From positions 67,001 through 131,000 of the forward strand of contig JASPKZ010003418.1 in NCBI GenBank assembly GCA_030220185.1: 64,000 bases of DNA, given 5' to 3'. Shown here one piece after another: positions 33,100 to 42,680 of the stretch (position 1 is the first letter of the stretch; each line of letters begins with the position of its first letter). The notes beneath the pieces were generated by a model. It saw nothing but the letters and a program-made list of their open reading frames with translations, had not been told where the DNA came from and did no database searches. Position numbers and translations under genes: made by a program. The DNA is from Diploptera punctata (taxonomy: Eukaryota; Arthropoda; Insecta; Blattodea; Blaberidae).

Positions 33100-33320
33100 T
33101 ATATTTTCAGTATAACGTTTTTTGAAAGGAGTTGAGATAACAAAGAGTCCCTATTATGCATAATAGCACGCATTTCCAGAATTGAGCCTATGTTTCATTT
33201 CTTTGTGTATCTCATTCCTATTTGTAATTATTGTTCCTAAGTATTTGAATTTAGTCACTTCTTCAAAATTTCCCTCATTTGTCATTAGCTATCCATTTCC
33301 ATTATATAATATATTTCTCC
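33100..33320 (-). mobile_element. LINE segment, inverted copy of 26870-27075
   Basis: aaggagttgagataacaaag, ctattatgcataatagcacg and cacttcttcaaaatttccct are the complement of the sequence at 26890-27055. This is the innermost block shared by the two arms. Confidence 0.75.
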
Positions 33321-33342
33321 CAACAATAAAAATATTTTACTA

Positions 33343-34149
33343 GACTATTCAAATCATACTCCAAATGGGAGTCAATGACCAATCACGTTTCAATGAATTA
33401 TGTTTTACAACCAATCACAGTCGTGTGTCACCCGATATTTATCAATTCAGTTTATCATATTGAGAGAGCTCTTCCTTTTTAATATTCTGAACAGGTCATA
33501 GCATAATTTTGCAGTGGCTGACTCTCTAAAAAAATACGTTGAATTTAGCAATTTATATATTAAGATGTAAGAATCATGGAATGCATGTAGCTTGCAGATT
33601 GTATATATATATAGTGAACAAATGTAACCAGATAACGCTTGCGAGGAGTAACAGAAAACATTGTAGCAGTTGATTATACCACAATAAAAAGATATACTGT
33701 TTACACTTTCTTAAACGTATTATTTCCCTGGTATTTACGTTCCAGAAAAAAAATATAATTGATATATTTACATTATAGGACATCAGAAAGTAATTAGTTA
33801 CCTATAATGTTGATTGTAAACTGTTTGACGTATTTCATTTTTTTTTCCACTAGGGTGCATTCTTACAATATTGCTATTATGTGGCAATAAGTAATTTGAT
33901 CTGGTTACAGTGATGAACAAATGAAGCATAACAAACGTTTCTCATTTTTTTTTCAAATATCGCCGTTTACATTAAATATATAAATATTATATAATAACTA
34001 TATTTAAATAATGGTTTGTAAGTAAACAGATCATTTTTGTTCGTTAAATAGTCCTAACAAATGCCACTCTTGATTTCCAAATTCATTCCTCACTTAGTGC
34101 TATCGTGAATACATCGATAATTTGGAAATCACTCGTGGTATTAATTATG
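33343..34149 (+). mobile_element. Crypton-type non-autonomous element, right arm, unit 1
   Basis: Inverted counterpart of 26031-26836, with end sequences catactccaaatgggagtca and the terminal hairpin (tgccactcttgatttccaaa ... aaatcactcgtggtattaat). Its length, 0.8 kb, matches the partner. Confidence 0.8.
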
Positions 34150-34779
34150 CCTATTTAACTCATGCCACAAATGCTAGTCAATGAACAATCACGTTTGAAT
34201 GAATGTTGTTTTACAACGAATGACAGTCGTATTTCACCTCGCTCTTTATCGATTTCTCTTTATCAGCTCCTGCTTTTGTGATAAAGAAAGCAAGAAAGCT
34301 CCTCCTTTTTAATGTTCTGAACAGGTCAAAGCATTACTTTTCTCCAACAACTACATTGAATATAGCAAATAATGAAAAGATTCCTTGATTTTACTGACTT
34401 GTTTACTAAAAAAATAAATAACCCATCATGTTGATTATGATATATAGTTTGATGTGTTTCATTATTTCTCCACTTGGGTGCACTCTTACAATATTGCGAT
34501 CTTATTTGGCAATGAAAAATATGATCAAGCAGCAGTGAATGAACATAACCTCACATTTGTGATTTGTTTTCAAACATCGCCGTTTACATTAAATATATTA
34601 ATATTTTAAAATAACTGCAGTTAAACAATGATTTGTGAGTAAATAGCTTAATATTATTCGTTAAATAGTCCTAATAAATGCCACTCTTGATTTCCAAATT
34701 CTCTACATAAATTCACTCCTCACTTCGTGAGTCGTGCATTTATCGATAATGTGGAAATCGCTCGTAGCATTACTTATGA
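34149..34779 (+). mobile_element. Crypton-type element, right arm, unit 2, internally deleted
   Basis: The counterpart of 23487-26030 but only 630 bp: recombinase gene and foldback are gone. The end is shared with the left arm (tagcattacttatgataaag against ctttatcataagtaatgcc), so the same insertion site is preserved. Confidence 0.8.
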
Positions 34780-35479
34780 TAAAGATGTTCTTAATAATGC
34801 TTTTAAAAATTATCTTAAGTCATTGTTGTCAAAATTATAAAATATTTCTACTAAGCTTTTAAACAAAATTTAAATAATTTTATACTCTTGTAAATAAAAG
34901 TAAACTAAATTGTGATTGGAATAAAAAAATTATCTTTCTTACATGACCAATCGGATTTAACTTTATATTAAATAGAATTATTAATTAACTTAAAATTATG
35001 TCATGTGAACCAATAATAAACTTTATATTGTAACATGATAAATTTATCATTATATTGCCGACTTTTATTCCGAGTGAAAACAAAAATAGCTCCGCAAGTA
35101 TAATTTAATAATATATTCGGTTCAAGGATAGAGCAAAGTGAATATTTTATATTTAAGAGTAAAATAATCAACAGTATTTAATAAGAAGAATAGATTTACA
35201 TATGCGGTGAAGAATATTTCCGAAATATAATTCATCTTTAGGATATTCAATATTTAGAACAAATTTGAATGATTTCTTCAACCAACAATTTGTTTTAAGA
35301 AGCGTCTCCTGCATAATATCCTCTGACCTCTGAGAAGAGAATCTACAGCTAAAAATAATCCTTGATCCAAATAAAAATTCCAATATAAACCTAAACCCAA
35401 CCCCAAAAATCGTTTTTCACTATAGAATTAGATCCTTCTTGCACCTGTGAGATTTCAATTTTGTACAAATTATGAGAAA

Positions 35480-35600
35480 AATCTTACACTTCACGTCCAG
35501 TTACGCCGAGTTCCATTCTTTGTATCTGTCATGATAACTGCGCACAATGGGCATCTCGTCACAGACTGAAGAACTAGGCTCTGGTAGCACAAATTAATTT
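35480..35600 (-). pseudogene. Inverted copy of partial Side exon 2
   Basis: ttacacttcacgtccagtta, ccattctttgtatctgtcat and atctcgtcacagactgaaga are the complement of 22670-22765. The donor reads gtaaga-like. This copy arose with the arm. Confidence 0.8.
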
Positions 35601-35624
35601 TTATTGTTTTAAAAGTCATTAAGA

Positions 35625-35770
35625 AAATTAACTTACATTTCACGTCCAGATGCTAGGGATCCTTTCTCTGTCTCCCTCCGCCTACACAAGTGTACAGCTC
35701 AGCACGTGATCTCGTCACAGACAGTAGAACTATGTTTTGGTTACACATATGAGATTGCATAGGGATTTTT
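35625..35770 (-). pseudogene. Inverted copy of partial Side exon 1
   Basis: acttacatttcacgtccaga, ctctgtctccctccgcctac, aagtgtacagctcagcacgt and gatctcgtcacagacagtag are the complement of 22500-22615. Only a few substitutions separate it from the left-arm copy. Confidence 0.85.
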
Positions 35771-35869
35771 TCTTATATTACACAGTTTTAGAAAATGCAA
35801 ATAATTAAGTCGCAAATGCATTGCCTTTTTTGTTAATTTTCATCTATATACACTCCCAATTAAGTGTGG

Positions 35870-36720
35870 TAAATATCAGTCATAGCACTAAAAAATTGGG
35901 ACTCGAAGTAAATATCAATAAAACTAGATTTATGTTCTCGCACAGAAATACGTTGTATAATGGAAATGGACAGTTAATGACAAGTGAGGAATATTTTGAA
36001 GAAGTGGCTGAATTCAAATACCTAGGAAAAAATTATCACAAATAGGAATGAGATGCACTAACAAATTAAGCATTGCTCAATTCTGGATATGCTTGCTATC
36101 ATGCATTATAGAGACTCTTGTCGTCCCAACTCCTTTCAAAGAACGCTAAACTGGACATATATAAAACTATTGTTCTACCAGTTATATGGATGCGAAACAT
36201 GAACTCTTACTTTAAGGGAGGAATAAAGTCTGTAGGACATGCATTGAAAACCTAAGAGATTGGTCCCTTGGTTTTGGAGTTCCAATAGCGTGACGAGAGC
36301 TGCAAGATCATTTGGAAGACTAGTACTTTTGTATGCTTGATGTTTCAGGCTTTAACATTAAGTTACGATTATTTGAGAATAAAGTGCTTAAAACACTTTT
36401 TGGACTAAAGACAGTTGAACAGACATGAATGGAGAAGACTACATAACAGTGAACTACATGGTCTTTAGAGAAAGCCAGATAAAATAAGAACAAGCAAGTC
36501 TCGCAGACTACGATGAGCAAGATATATGGCACGAATGGGGAAAGAAAGAGGGTCATGGAAGCTTATTGTTATAAAACTAGAGGGAAAACGCCCAGTTAGT
36601 AGACCAAGAATGAGGTTGGAGTATAATATTAAGCATGATTTGAGATAAGAAGGTATAATTGGGAAACATTAGCCTAGGATACGCATGTATGGAGCGATTA
36701 TGTCTGTGCGGCCATGAACC
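35870..36720 (+). mobile_element. LINE 3' half, inverted copy of 21075-22400 without the SINE
   Basis: LGLEVNINKTRFMFSHRNTL and SEEYFEEVAEFKYLG at 35890-36020, then degenerate RT tail to about 36720. The SINE site (aaactggacatatataaaac, 36148-36170) is uninterrupted. Confidence 0.8.
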
Positions 36721-36735
36721 TGTGTGTGCGGTAGG

Positions 36736-37614
36736 GCCACTGAGCTAGTTAAGGCAGATTGAATGAAGGAAGGCACAAGAAGCATTGGGATGATAGTGTT
36801 TATTCTGCCTTGTAGGACAGAAACAACTTAGTTTATTAAAAGTAACAATTTATACACCATATGAAGTAACACTGTTGAGTTCATTGAAAAGATTAAAAAT
36901 ATTTTACGAATCCATTTGGAAATTCCACTCTCTGCACTCATCCATAACACGCAATTTTCAATTGTTGGAACGTACAGTAACTATGTTAGCATTGGAAATA
37001 ATTCTCTTCCTTTTCTTATGAGTATAAAATTTCATGTGAACATGTATCATCTAAAAATTAAGTAGCGTATTCTTTATAGGGGCCTAGTTGTACACTCATA
37101 TTTTTAACAAAATTCCACTAAAAAAGCCATGTTATATATATACAATATGGAAAACTGGGCAATAAACTGTAACGGAAGATAGCAGAGTTGGCAAGCCTGC
37201 AGTCTCTGAGATACTGGAAACTATTTTCTTTTTCTTATAGTTTAATAGCTTCTTTTATTTAAAATAGAAGCTGGATTTTAATTTTCATATAGAGTTGGGG
37301 CGATCAGTTAGGTTAAACTCGTTCGGGGAAATAAATTTTGAGGAAGAGAGTAATTTGTCAAAATGTAGCTTGTACACAGCATATTGCCAAGAATTCACTC
37401 TCTCCAACAGTAACTACCATTTCACATATCCACTACAAATTTCCTGCATATAACAAAACACAAACACTGCTGAGTAAGTATGAAAATTACAATTCCTTTT
37501 ACAGAATCCAAATGGATGAACTGTTGTGGTTGTTCATGTGAAAATATTATTTTTTTTACATATCTTCATCGACCATACCAAGCAGGCACCGAAAATGATC
37601 ACATCGAAGATATA
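36736..37614. other. No gene seen
   Basis: AT-rich, no supported coding sequence or repeat. Confidence 0.4.
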
Positions 37615-38319
37615 GGGTGTTGCAAAGAAATACCGACAACGGAAGGGAGATGATATATTGAGATATGTTGATCTATTTTTAATAAGCTACCAATGTTCGG
37701 AAATGATGCGCTTTCACCTGTGAGTAGCTAATTTCTCAAGAGTTCCGTTAGTTGGATTTCAAGACTCAGTACTTGACAATAATGTCACAGTCACATAAAG
37801 TTTTCAAAATGTGCACCTTCCATCTCATTGCAGAGCGTACATCTGCGGTGTAGTGATTCAAATACGCCTGGCCTCGTATGAATTGTTTCTGCAGCAGCGT
37901 GCATTCGGACTATAAGATTCATACGCGACTCTACTGGAGTCTCATAAACATACCGTTTCATGTCGCCCCACGAAAAGTAGTCGAGAGGGTTAAGATCAGG
38001 TTATCTCGGAGACTATTGGACTGGTCCCTCTCGACCTGGATACGTGGTATTCAAATGTATCCTCAGATTGGCATCGAAGTGAACTGGAGCTCCGTCATGT
38101 TGCAGCCACAATCTGTTGAGAAACAATATATCATAGGTCCCGTACCTGTGAGTTGTTGTCAAGTAATGAGTCTTCAAATCCTTCGAACTAACACTGATCT
38201 TGAGACATAATTAACTAGTCATAATGTGAAAACGCTTCATTTCCGGTCATTGGTACCATATTAAAAATGATCAACATATACTACTTTACCTCCGTTGTCG
38301 GTGCTTTTTGCAACACCCT
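37615..38319 (-). mobile_element. Mariner-like DNA transposon, truncated, with TIRs and TA duplication
   Basis: The terminal repeats GGGTGTTGCAAAGAAATACC (left) and GGGTGTTGCAAAAAGCACCG (right, as complement) are flanked by TA at 37613-37614 and 38320-38321. Homology continues inward (GACAACGGA, GATCAACATAT). The minus strand encodes LWLQHDGAPVHFDANLRIHL (the D of the second catalytic box) and a broken SPRLLDLI block, with stops. At 705 bp, it is missing the N-terminal half of the transposase. Confidence 0.85.
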
Positions 38320-38339
38320 ATCATCAAAACAAGTTTAAG

Positions 38340-38800
38340 GCCCAGTGATTCAGAGAAGCGTTCTCGGTCCATCTTTTTCTAGGACGTCCTAAAAGATCTC
38401 TTCCCTTCATAACGGTATTGAAGCATGAGTCTTGGAAGTCTATTGTGATTCATTCGTGCACATGAGTTTTCCACTGTAACTGGTATTGATTTATACATTG
38501 TGAGATTGGTTATAATTGAAGTGCTTGTATATCTTCATTAATTTTGCGGTCCATGTGAGTATATCCTATTGTTGTTCTCAAAAATCTCATTTTACTAGCC
38601 GTTATTCTGCTCCTTATGGTCCATTCCTCCCTTCCGTAACATTCGTATTCTTGTGAGTCGCTGTATTAGGGAAGGCTTCATGATTTTTGTTAATTATTCT
38701 TATTCGATTATTCTATGTACACATCTAATTATCTTTGTCCGTGCTTCACTACCATATCCTAATACTGGCCTTGAAAGAACCTTATAAATCCGTAATCATG
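38340..38800 (-). mobile_element. LINE RT C-terminal relic
   Basis: Minus-strand pieces LQWKTHVHE, MKGRDLLGRPRKRWTENAS near 38350-38500 and VLGYGSEARTKII near 38740-38770 show the GSEAW...W-x-HV...GRPxxRW tail of a LINE, in order but frameshifted. Confidence 0.65.
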
Positions 38801-39079
38801 TGTTCTTTTGTACTGAAGATGGTTTCATAATGCTATTAATTAACTCCGTTGTTTTTGTGAAATTTGTGCTAGGATTGAGACCGAAAGCAAATGTAATTTT
38901 TTCGCCCATTGAGGTGCTTACCCAGAGGGATATTATTGTAGGGTTCAATCTCACGGAATTTCAAAAGCAATGCTTCGTTAAGACCTGCAAGGCAAAAGAT
39001 CGCTGGGACGTCCAAAAAAAGTGCTGGATGGAAAATTCTTCTTTGACCGTAAGAAGCCTCATGGCCTAATACTTGCATT
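38801..39079. other. Unassigned
   Basis: An 89-codon plus-strand open frame spans most of this (YGF-free, KDRWDVQKKCWMENS). Nothing identifies it; it may be chance or TE debris. Confidence 0.3.
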
Positions 39080-39406
39080 ATATATCCCGTCCAGGCATTT
39101 GTTTTTCTTATCATGCCATATTAAGCTTGCATTGCTCAATGTTAAACATTTAATTATAACATCGATAAAGCGTCACTGCTATAAAGTAAAAAATATATAT
39201 TCTTTTTAATTTAAATTGTTATAGCCAGCTACTAGATGACAGTGAAGACCGAGTTCTCCCGATATCCAGTAATAATGGAGAATATAATACATATATAAGA
39301 GAGATAAGTGTTTGAATCGGATTCGCCTGGTGGTGTAATGGATAACACGCTGAGGTGCACAGTCAGAGTTCCGAGTTCGAATCTCGTCCAGGCATTTGTT
39401 GTTCTT

Positions 39407-39454
<48 letters not shown>
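39080..39454 (+). mobile_element. tRNA-like repeat (family 4) with AT tail, copy 1
   Basis: 39085-39215 has the family's flank (catttgtttttcttatcatg, ttaagcttgcattgctcaat, cgataaagcgtcactgctat) and 39325-39393 a 69-nt tRNA-like unit (GCCTGGTGGTGTAATGGATA ... CGAGTTCGAATCTCGTCCAG). It is followed by catttgttgttcttatcatg and an AT run of about 40 bp. Related copies are at 41030-41770. Confidence 0.7.
39325..39393 (+). other. tRNA-like sequence in the family 4 repeat
   Basis: The ends pair (GCCTGG with CCAGGC). A/B-box-like blocks are present (TGGTGTAATGGATA; GAGTTCGAATCTCG). The anticodon position would be GCA in this copy and ACA in the copies at 41228 and 41526. That does not resemble animal tRNA-Cys in the rest of the sequence, and the loop stem is imperfect, so I treat it as a repeat-derived tRNA mimic. 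Confidence 0.5.
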
Positions 39455-39456
<2 letters not shown>

Positions 39457-40942
39457 AAAAAATGAGAGGAACACAAAGCCACAAAATTAATATTTAACAA
39501 TTTAATTTTTGAGTCAGATGTTTTGAGTTCAAGTATTGTTTAAAATCTGATTGATGATCTGCAGGTTTTGTTATTTTTCTCTGAATATGTTACTGAAGTT
39601 CCAAGAGTTGCTGAAACCAAAGTGAGTTCGTATTGATTTTTTTAAACAGGTTTGAAGAATAATCTGTGGTAGGGAATTGTTATTTTTGTGTTCTCTGAAG
39701 CTAATACAGAGCAATGAGACATCTGAATGAAACATCAGTTGCACGAGCAGTTCCATTCGCCATGTCTCTAGGATTTTTTATGTCAGCCCTTCCGTCATCC
39801 ATAGGCTGTGGAGGCGATGTAGAGAGACACATGGATACAAGAGGAGACCGTGCAAGGTCCTAAGAAGAAGACTTTCAAGCGTACAGGATAGATTTCTTGT
39901 CGTATCAGCTTTGCGCAGAAGAAAATCTACAGCCAGAGATCTACAAAATAATTTTCGCATAGCAACTGGTGCGGTATTTATGATCAGACTGTAAGAAATA
40001 GACTAAGAAATACAAGTTTGAGGTCTAGAATCCCCTTTATAGCCCCTCGTTTAACGCGTCAGCACAAAGAAGCCCTGCTGCGATTTGCTCAGAATCATGT
40101 CAACTGGCAGCTCCGCCAATGGAAGGGTGTTTTATTCACGGACGAATCACGATTTCGTCTAACAGGTTCTGATGGTCGTACAAGTGTATGGAGACGTCCT
40201 GGTGAACGTATTGATCAAGCCACAATTATTGAACGTGACAGATTTGGAGATGGTTCGGTTATGGTTTGGTCTGGGATTACTATTGAGTCTCGGACAGAGC
40301 TTGTCGTTGTCCCACAACGCATGAATGCTGATATTTATATTAATGGCATTATCCTCCAATATGTTGTACACTTTGCTTATGATATGGACCCTAATTTTCT
40401 TCTAACGCAAGGTAATGCTAGATGTCATACAGCACAGAGATGTCCTGCAAGAATGCCATGGTGATGGACTGGCTTGCATGCAGTCCGGACCTTAATCCGA
40501 TCGAGCATATGTGGGATAAGTTGGAAAAAATTGTTCGTAAGCGTCCTGCTGTATCTCAGAACCTAGAAGAACTTTCACATGCACTCACCCAGGAATGGGA
40601 GAAAATCCCACAAGTTTCCGTATGAAGGCTTCTGCGAAGAATGCCTCGTAGGTGTATTGAGGTCATTCAGGCTCACGGAGGACACACTACGTACTGAGTG
40701 TTGAAATAACCATGGAAACATTGATTCCCAAAAATTGTAAATCTCAAATTTCCACTTTGTTTTCTGATACTAATGATAACTTGTTCGTATTGTTAATACT
40801 GTAAAAGAAAATATTGTTTGAATGTCTATTCTAATTTTACATAAATCTTCAATTTATAATTACAAAATATTAAACATTAAATTGTTTCTATATTCATTCT
40901 CGTGTTTTGCTTTAAACATGTGCTCCTCTATTTTTTTGAGTA

Positions 40943-40947
<5 letters not shown>
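39455..40947 (+). mobile_element. Tc1-like transposon, inactive
   Basis: Transposase on plus: MRHLNETSVARA at 39715, then a frameshifted region, and an open frame from 40018 with LTRQHKEALLRFAQNHVNWQ, KGVLFTDESRFRLTGSDGRT, VMVWSGI and the box QGNARCHTA. After a frameshift, MDWLACSPDLNPIEHMWDKL (third catalytic region) is at 40440-40520. The DDE triad position usually found as QDNARxH reads G (GGT at 40411), so catalysis is lost. The right end is ctctatttttttgagtagtg at 40947; the left end is missing ~10 bp where it merges with the AT run. The copy at 52152-53607 has the same terminal sequence. Confidence 0.9.
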
Positions 40948-40991
<44 letters not shown>

Positions 40992-41030
40992 ATAATTAAA
41001 TGTTTTTTAACATTGAGCAATGCAAGCTTA
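40948..41030. repeat. (TA)n microsatellite and family 4 flank
   Basis: About 20 TA units to 40988, then taattaaatgttttttaaca and ttgagcaatgcaagcttaat, the flank of the tRNA-like family. Confidence 0.8.
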
Positions 41031-41128
41031 ATATGGTATGATAAGAAAAATAAATGCCTGGATGGGATTCGAACCCGGATCCGGGTTCGAATCCCGTCCA
41101 GGCATTTATTTTTCTTATCATACCATAT
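41031..41128. repeat. 98-bp palindrome made of two half tRNA-like units
   Basis: Symmetric about the GGATCC at 41077-41082. The left arm runs from tatggtatgataagaaaaat through gcctggatgggattcgaacc, and the right arm is its complement with one mismatch. Each arm ends exactly at the T-arm of the tRNA-like sequence, so the palindrome consists of two head-to-head halves. Confidence 0.9.
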
Positions 41129-41135
41129 ATATATA

Positions 41136-41206
41136 TCCGGGTTCGAATCCCATCCAGACATTTATTTTTCTTATCATACCATATATATATATATATATAT
41201 ATATAT
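41136..41206. repeat. Third half tRNA-like unit and AT run
   Basis: atccgggttcgaatcccatc, cagacatttatttttcttat then an AT run of about 25 bp, mirrored by the next full copy beginning at 41205. It starts at the same T-arm point as the palindrome at 41031. Confidence 0.85.
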
Positions 41207-41720
41207 GGTATGATAAGAAAAATAAATGCCTGGACGGGATTCGAACCCGGATCTCTGAGTCTGTACCTCAGCGTGATATCCATTACACTACCAGGCGAAT
41301 CCAATTCAAACACTTATTTTTCTTATATATGTATTATACTCTCCATTATTACTAGATGTCGCGAGAACACTGTCTTTACTGCCATCTAGTAGCTGACTAT
41401 ATCAAGTAAGCAAATTAAAGAGAATATTTATTTTACTTTATAGCAGTGACGCTTTATCGATGTTATAATTAAATCTTTAACATTGAGCAATGCAAGCTTA
41501 ATATGGTATGATAAGAAAAATAAATGCCTGGACGGGATTCGAACCCGGATCTCTGAGTCTGTACCTCAGCGTGATATCCATTACACTACCAGGCGAATCC
41601 AATTCAAACACTTATTTTTCTTATATATGTATTATACTCTCCATTATTACTAGGTGTCTTTACTGCCATCTAGTAGCTGACTATATCAAGTAAGCAAATT
41701 AAAGAGAATATTTATTTTAC

Positions 41721-41752
<32 letters not shown>

Positions 41753-41770
41753 ATATATATATATGTGGAA
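41205..41770 (-). repeat. Two tandem units of the tRNA-like repeat (family 4)
   Basis: Period 298 bp: the tRNA-like cores are at 41228-41296 and 41526-41594. Each unit has atggtatgataagaaaaata, the complement of the 69-nt core, gaatccaattcaaacactta, atgtattatactctccatta, a ccatctagtagctgactata block and (unit 1) gcagtgacgctttatcgatg. The second unit is shortened (18 bases missing around ctaggtgtc) and ends in an AT run, 41721-41764. Core on minus: GCCTGGTAGTGTAATGGATA ... GGTTCGAATCCCGTCC. Confidence 0.85.
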
Positions 41771-42330
41771 TTCGTTTACCAAGAAAATCACACCAATAGG
41801 AGTGGTGGTTCATCTTAATCGAATATTTAAGAATCCTCAATGTTTCGCAACGAAACTCAACATTTGTCATTGAAAAACGGAAAATGTCTACTTCAAATAT
41901 CAGCAAAGTTTGAACATAAGAAATGGGGGTTTACGTGAAAGAAGTACACAATAGTAATAGAATTTTACTTTTTTTTTTCGAAAGAAAGGAAATACGTTTT
42001 TATATAAACTGCTTTGTCTGTATTCCATGAATATCGAATATATAAAAATTAATGTTTGTTTGTACTTACTTTATGCGCGGCCATACCGTTGATCCGATTC
42101 TGATGGGGCTTTTTGCAAAATGTTCAGGAGATTCCCGGGATGAACATATCCTACACCATTAAAATGGCCCTTTGTAGTGGCAAATGTGAGAAAAGTAGCT
42201 GTTTGGACGCATAAATGGCTTACGCTGCCTAAACCATAACAAATACACAAAATTAATGTACACAGAATTGAATATCTCAAAAATCAGAAAAAAGTCCGTG
42301 ACAGCATATGTTTATCTCACAATAACCATT
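41771..42330. other. Intron; no recognised gene
   Basis: AT-rich. 42065-42240 (gcggccataccgttgatccg, ggagattcccgggatgaaca) has the look of a dispersed repeat with coding-like minus strand, but no identity can be supported. Confidence 0.4.
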
Positions 42331-42680
42331 TTTATCTTTTATTGATGCCAAGAAGATCGAGGCAAGTACGTAGATTCCTGTGCAAGCATAGCAGCACATG
42401 GCGGGTATTCTTTTACGGGTAACTCACAATAAAGTATTTTATCTGCTCATGTATGCCAAGAAGATCGAGATAAGTAGATTCCCGAGCAACACCGGGTAAA
42501 CAGCAAGGGGTATCTAAAAATAATTACGATATAAATGTTTCCTTTCGCTTATTTATCTAAACATAAAACACATTAATTTTCGTATTTAAGCTCATTTATG
42601 TCAAGAACATCAGGATAAGTAGATTCCCGGGCAAGGCCGGGTAATCAGCATGGAGTATCTAAAAAATATAAATTTATAAT
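42330..42680. repeat. Three tandem hairpin-bearing repeats, Helitron-end-like
   Basis: Related blocks at about 42351, 42461 and 42599: aagaagatcgaggcaagtac / aagaagatcgagataagtag / aagaacatcaggataagtag, each followed by gattcc and a short hairpin (cccgggcaaggccgggtaat in the third) and a gtatct end. The hairpin plus short terminus resembles insect Helitron 3' ends, but CTRR and an insertion boundary are not clear. Spacing 105-140 bp. Confidence 0.45.

Larger units (their letters stand above)
33100..36720 (-). repeat. Right arm of the large inverted duplication
   Basis: Complement of 21075-27075 in reversed order: LINE segment 33100-33320, Crypton pair 33343-34779, unique block 34780-35400, partial exon copies 35480-35745, LINE 35870-36720. 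It lacks the SINE at 21697 and most of the first Crypton unit, making it 3.6 kb against 6.0 kb. Confidence 0.88.

Noticed and set aside
39325..39393. A functional tRNA gene
   Set aside because: It is part of a multicopy repeat, with differing anticodon positions between copies and an imperfect anticodon stem; no normal animal tRNA matches the body.
39206..41313. Open frames rich in alternating Tyr and Ile
   Set aside because: They are translations of (TA)n microsatellites running through tRNA-like repeats, not proteins.
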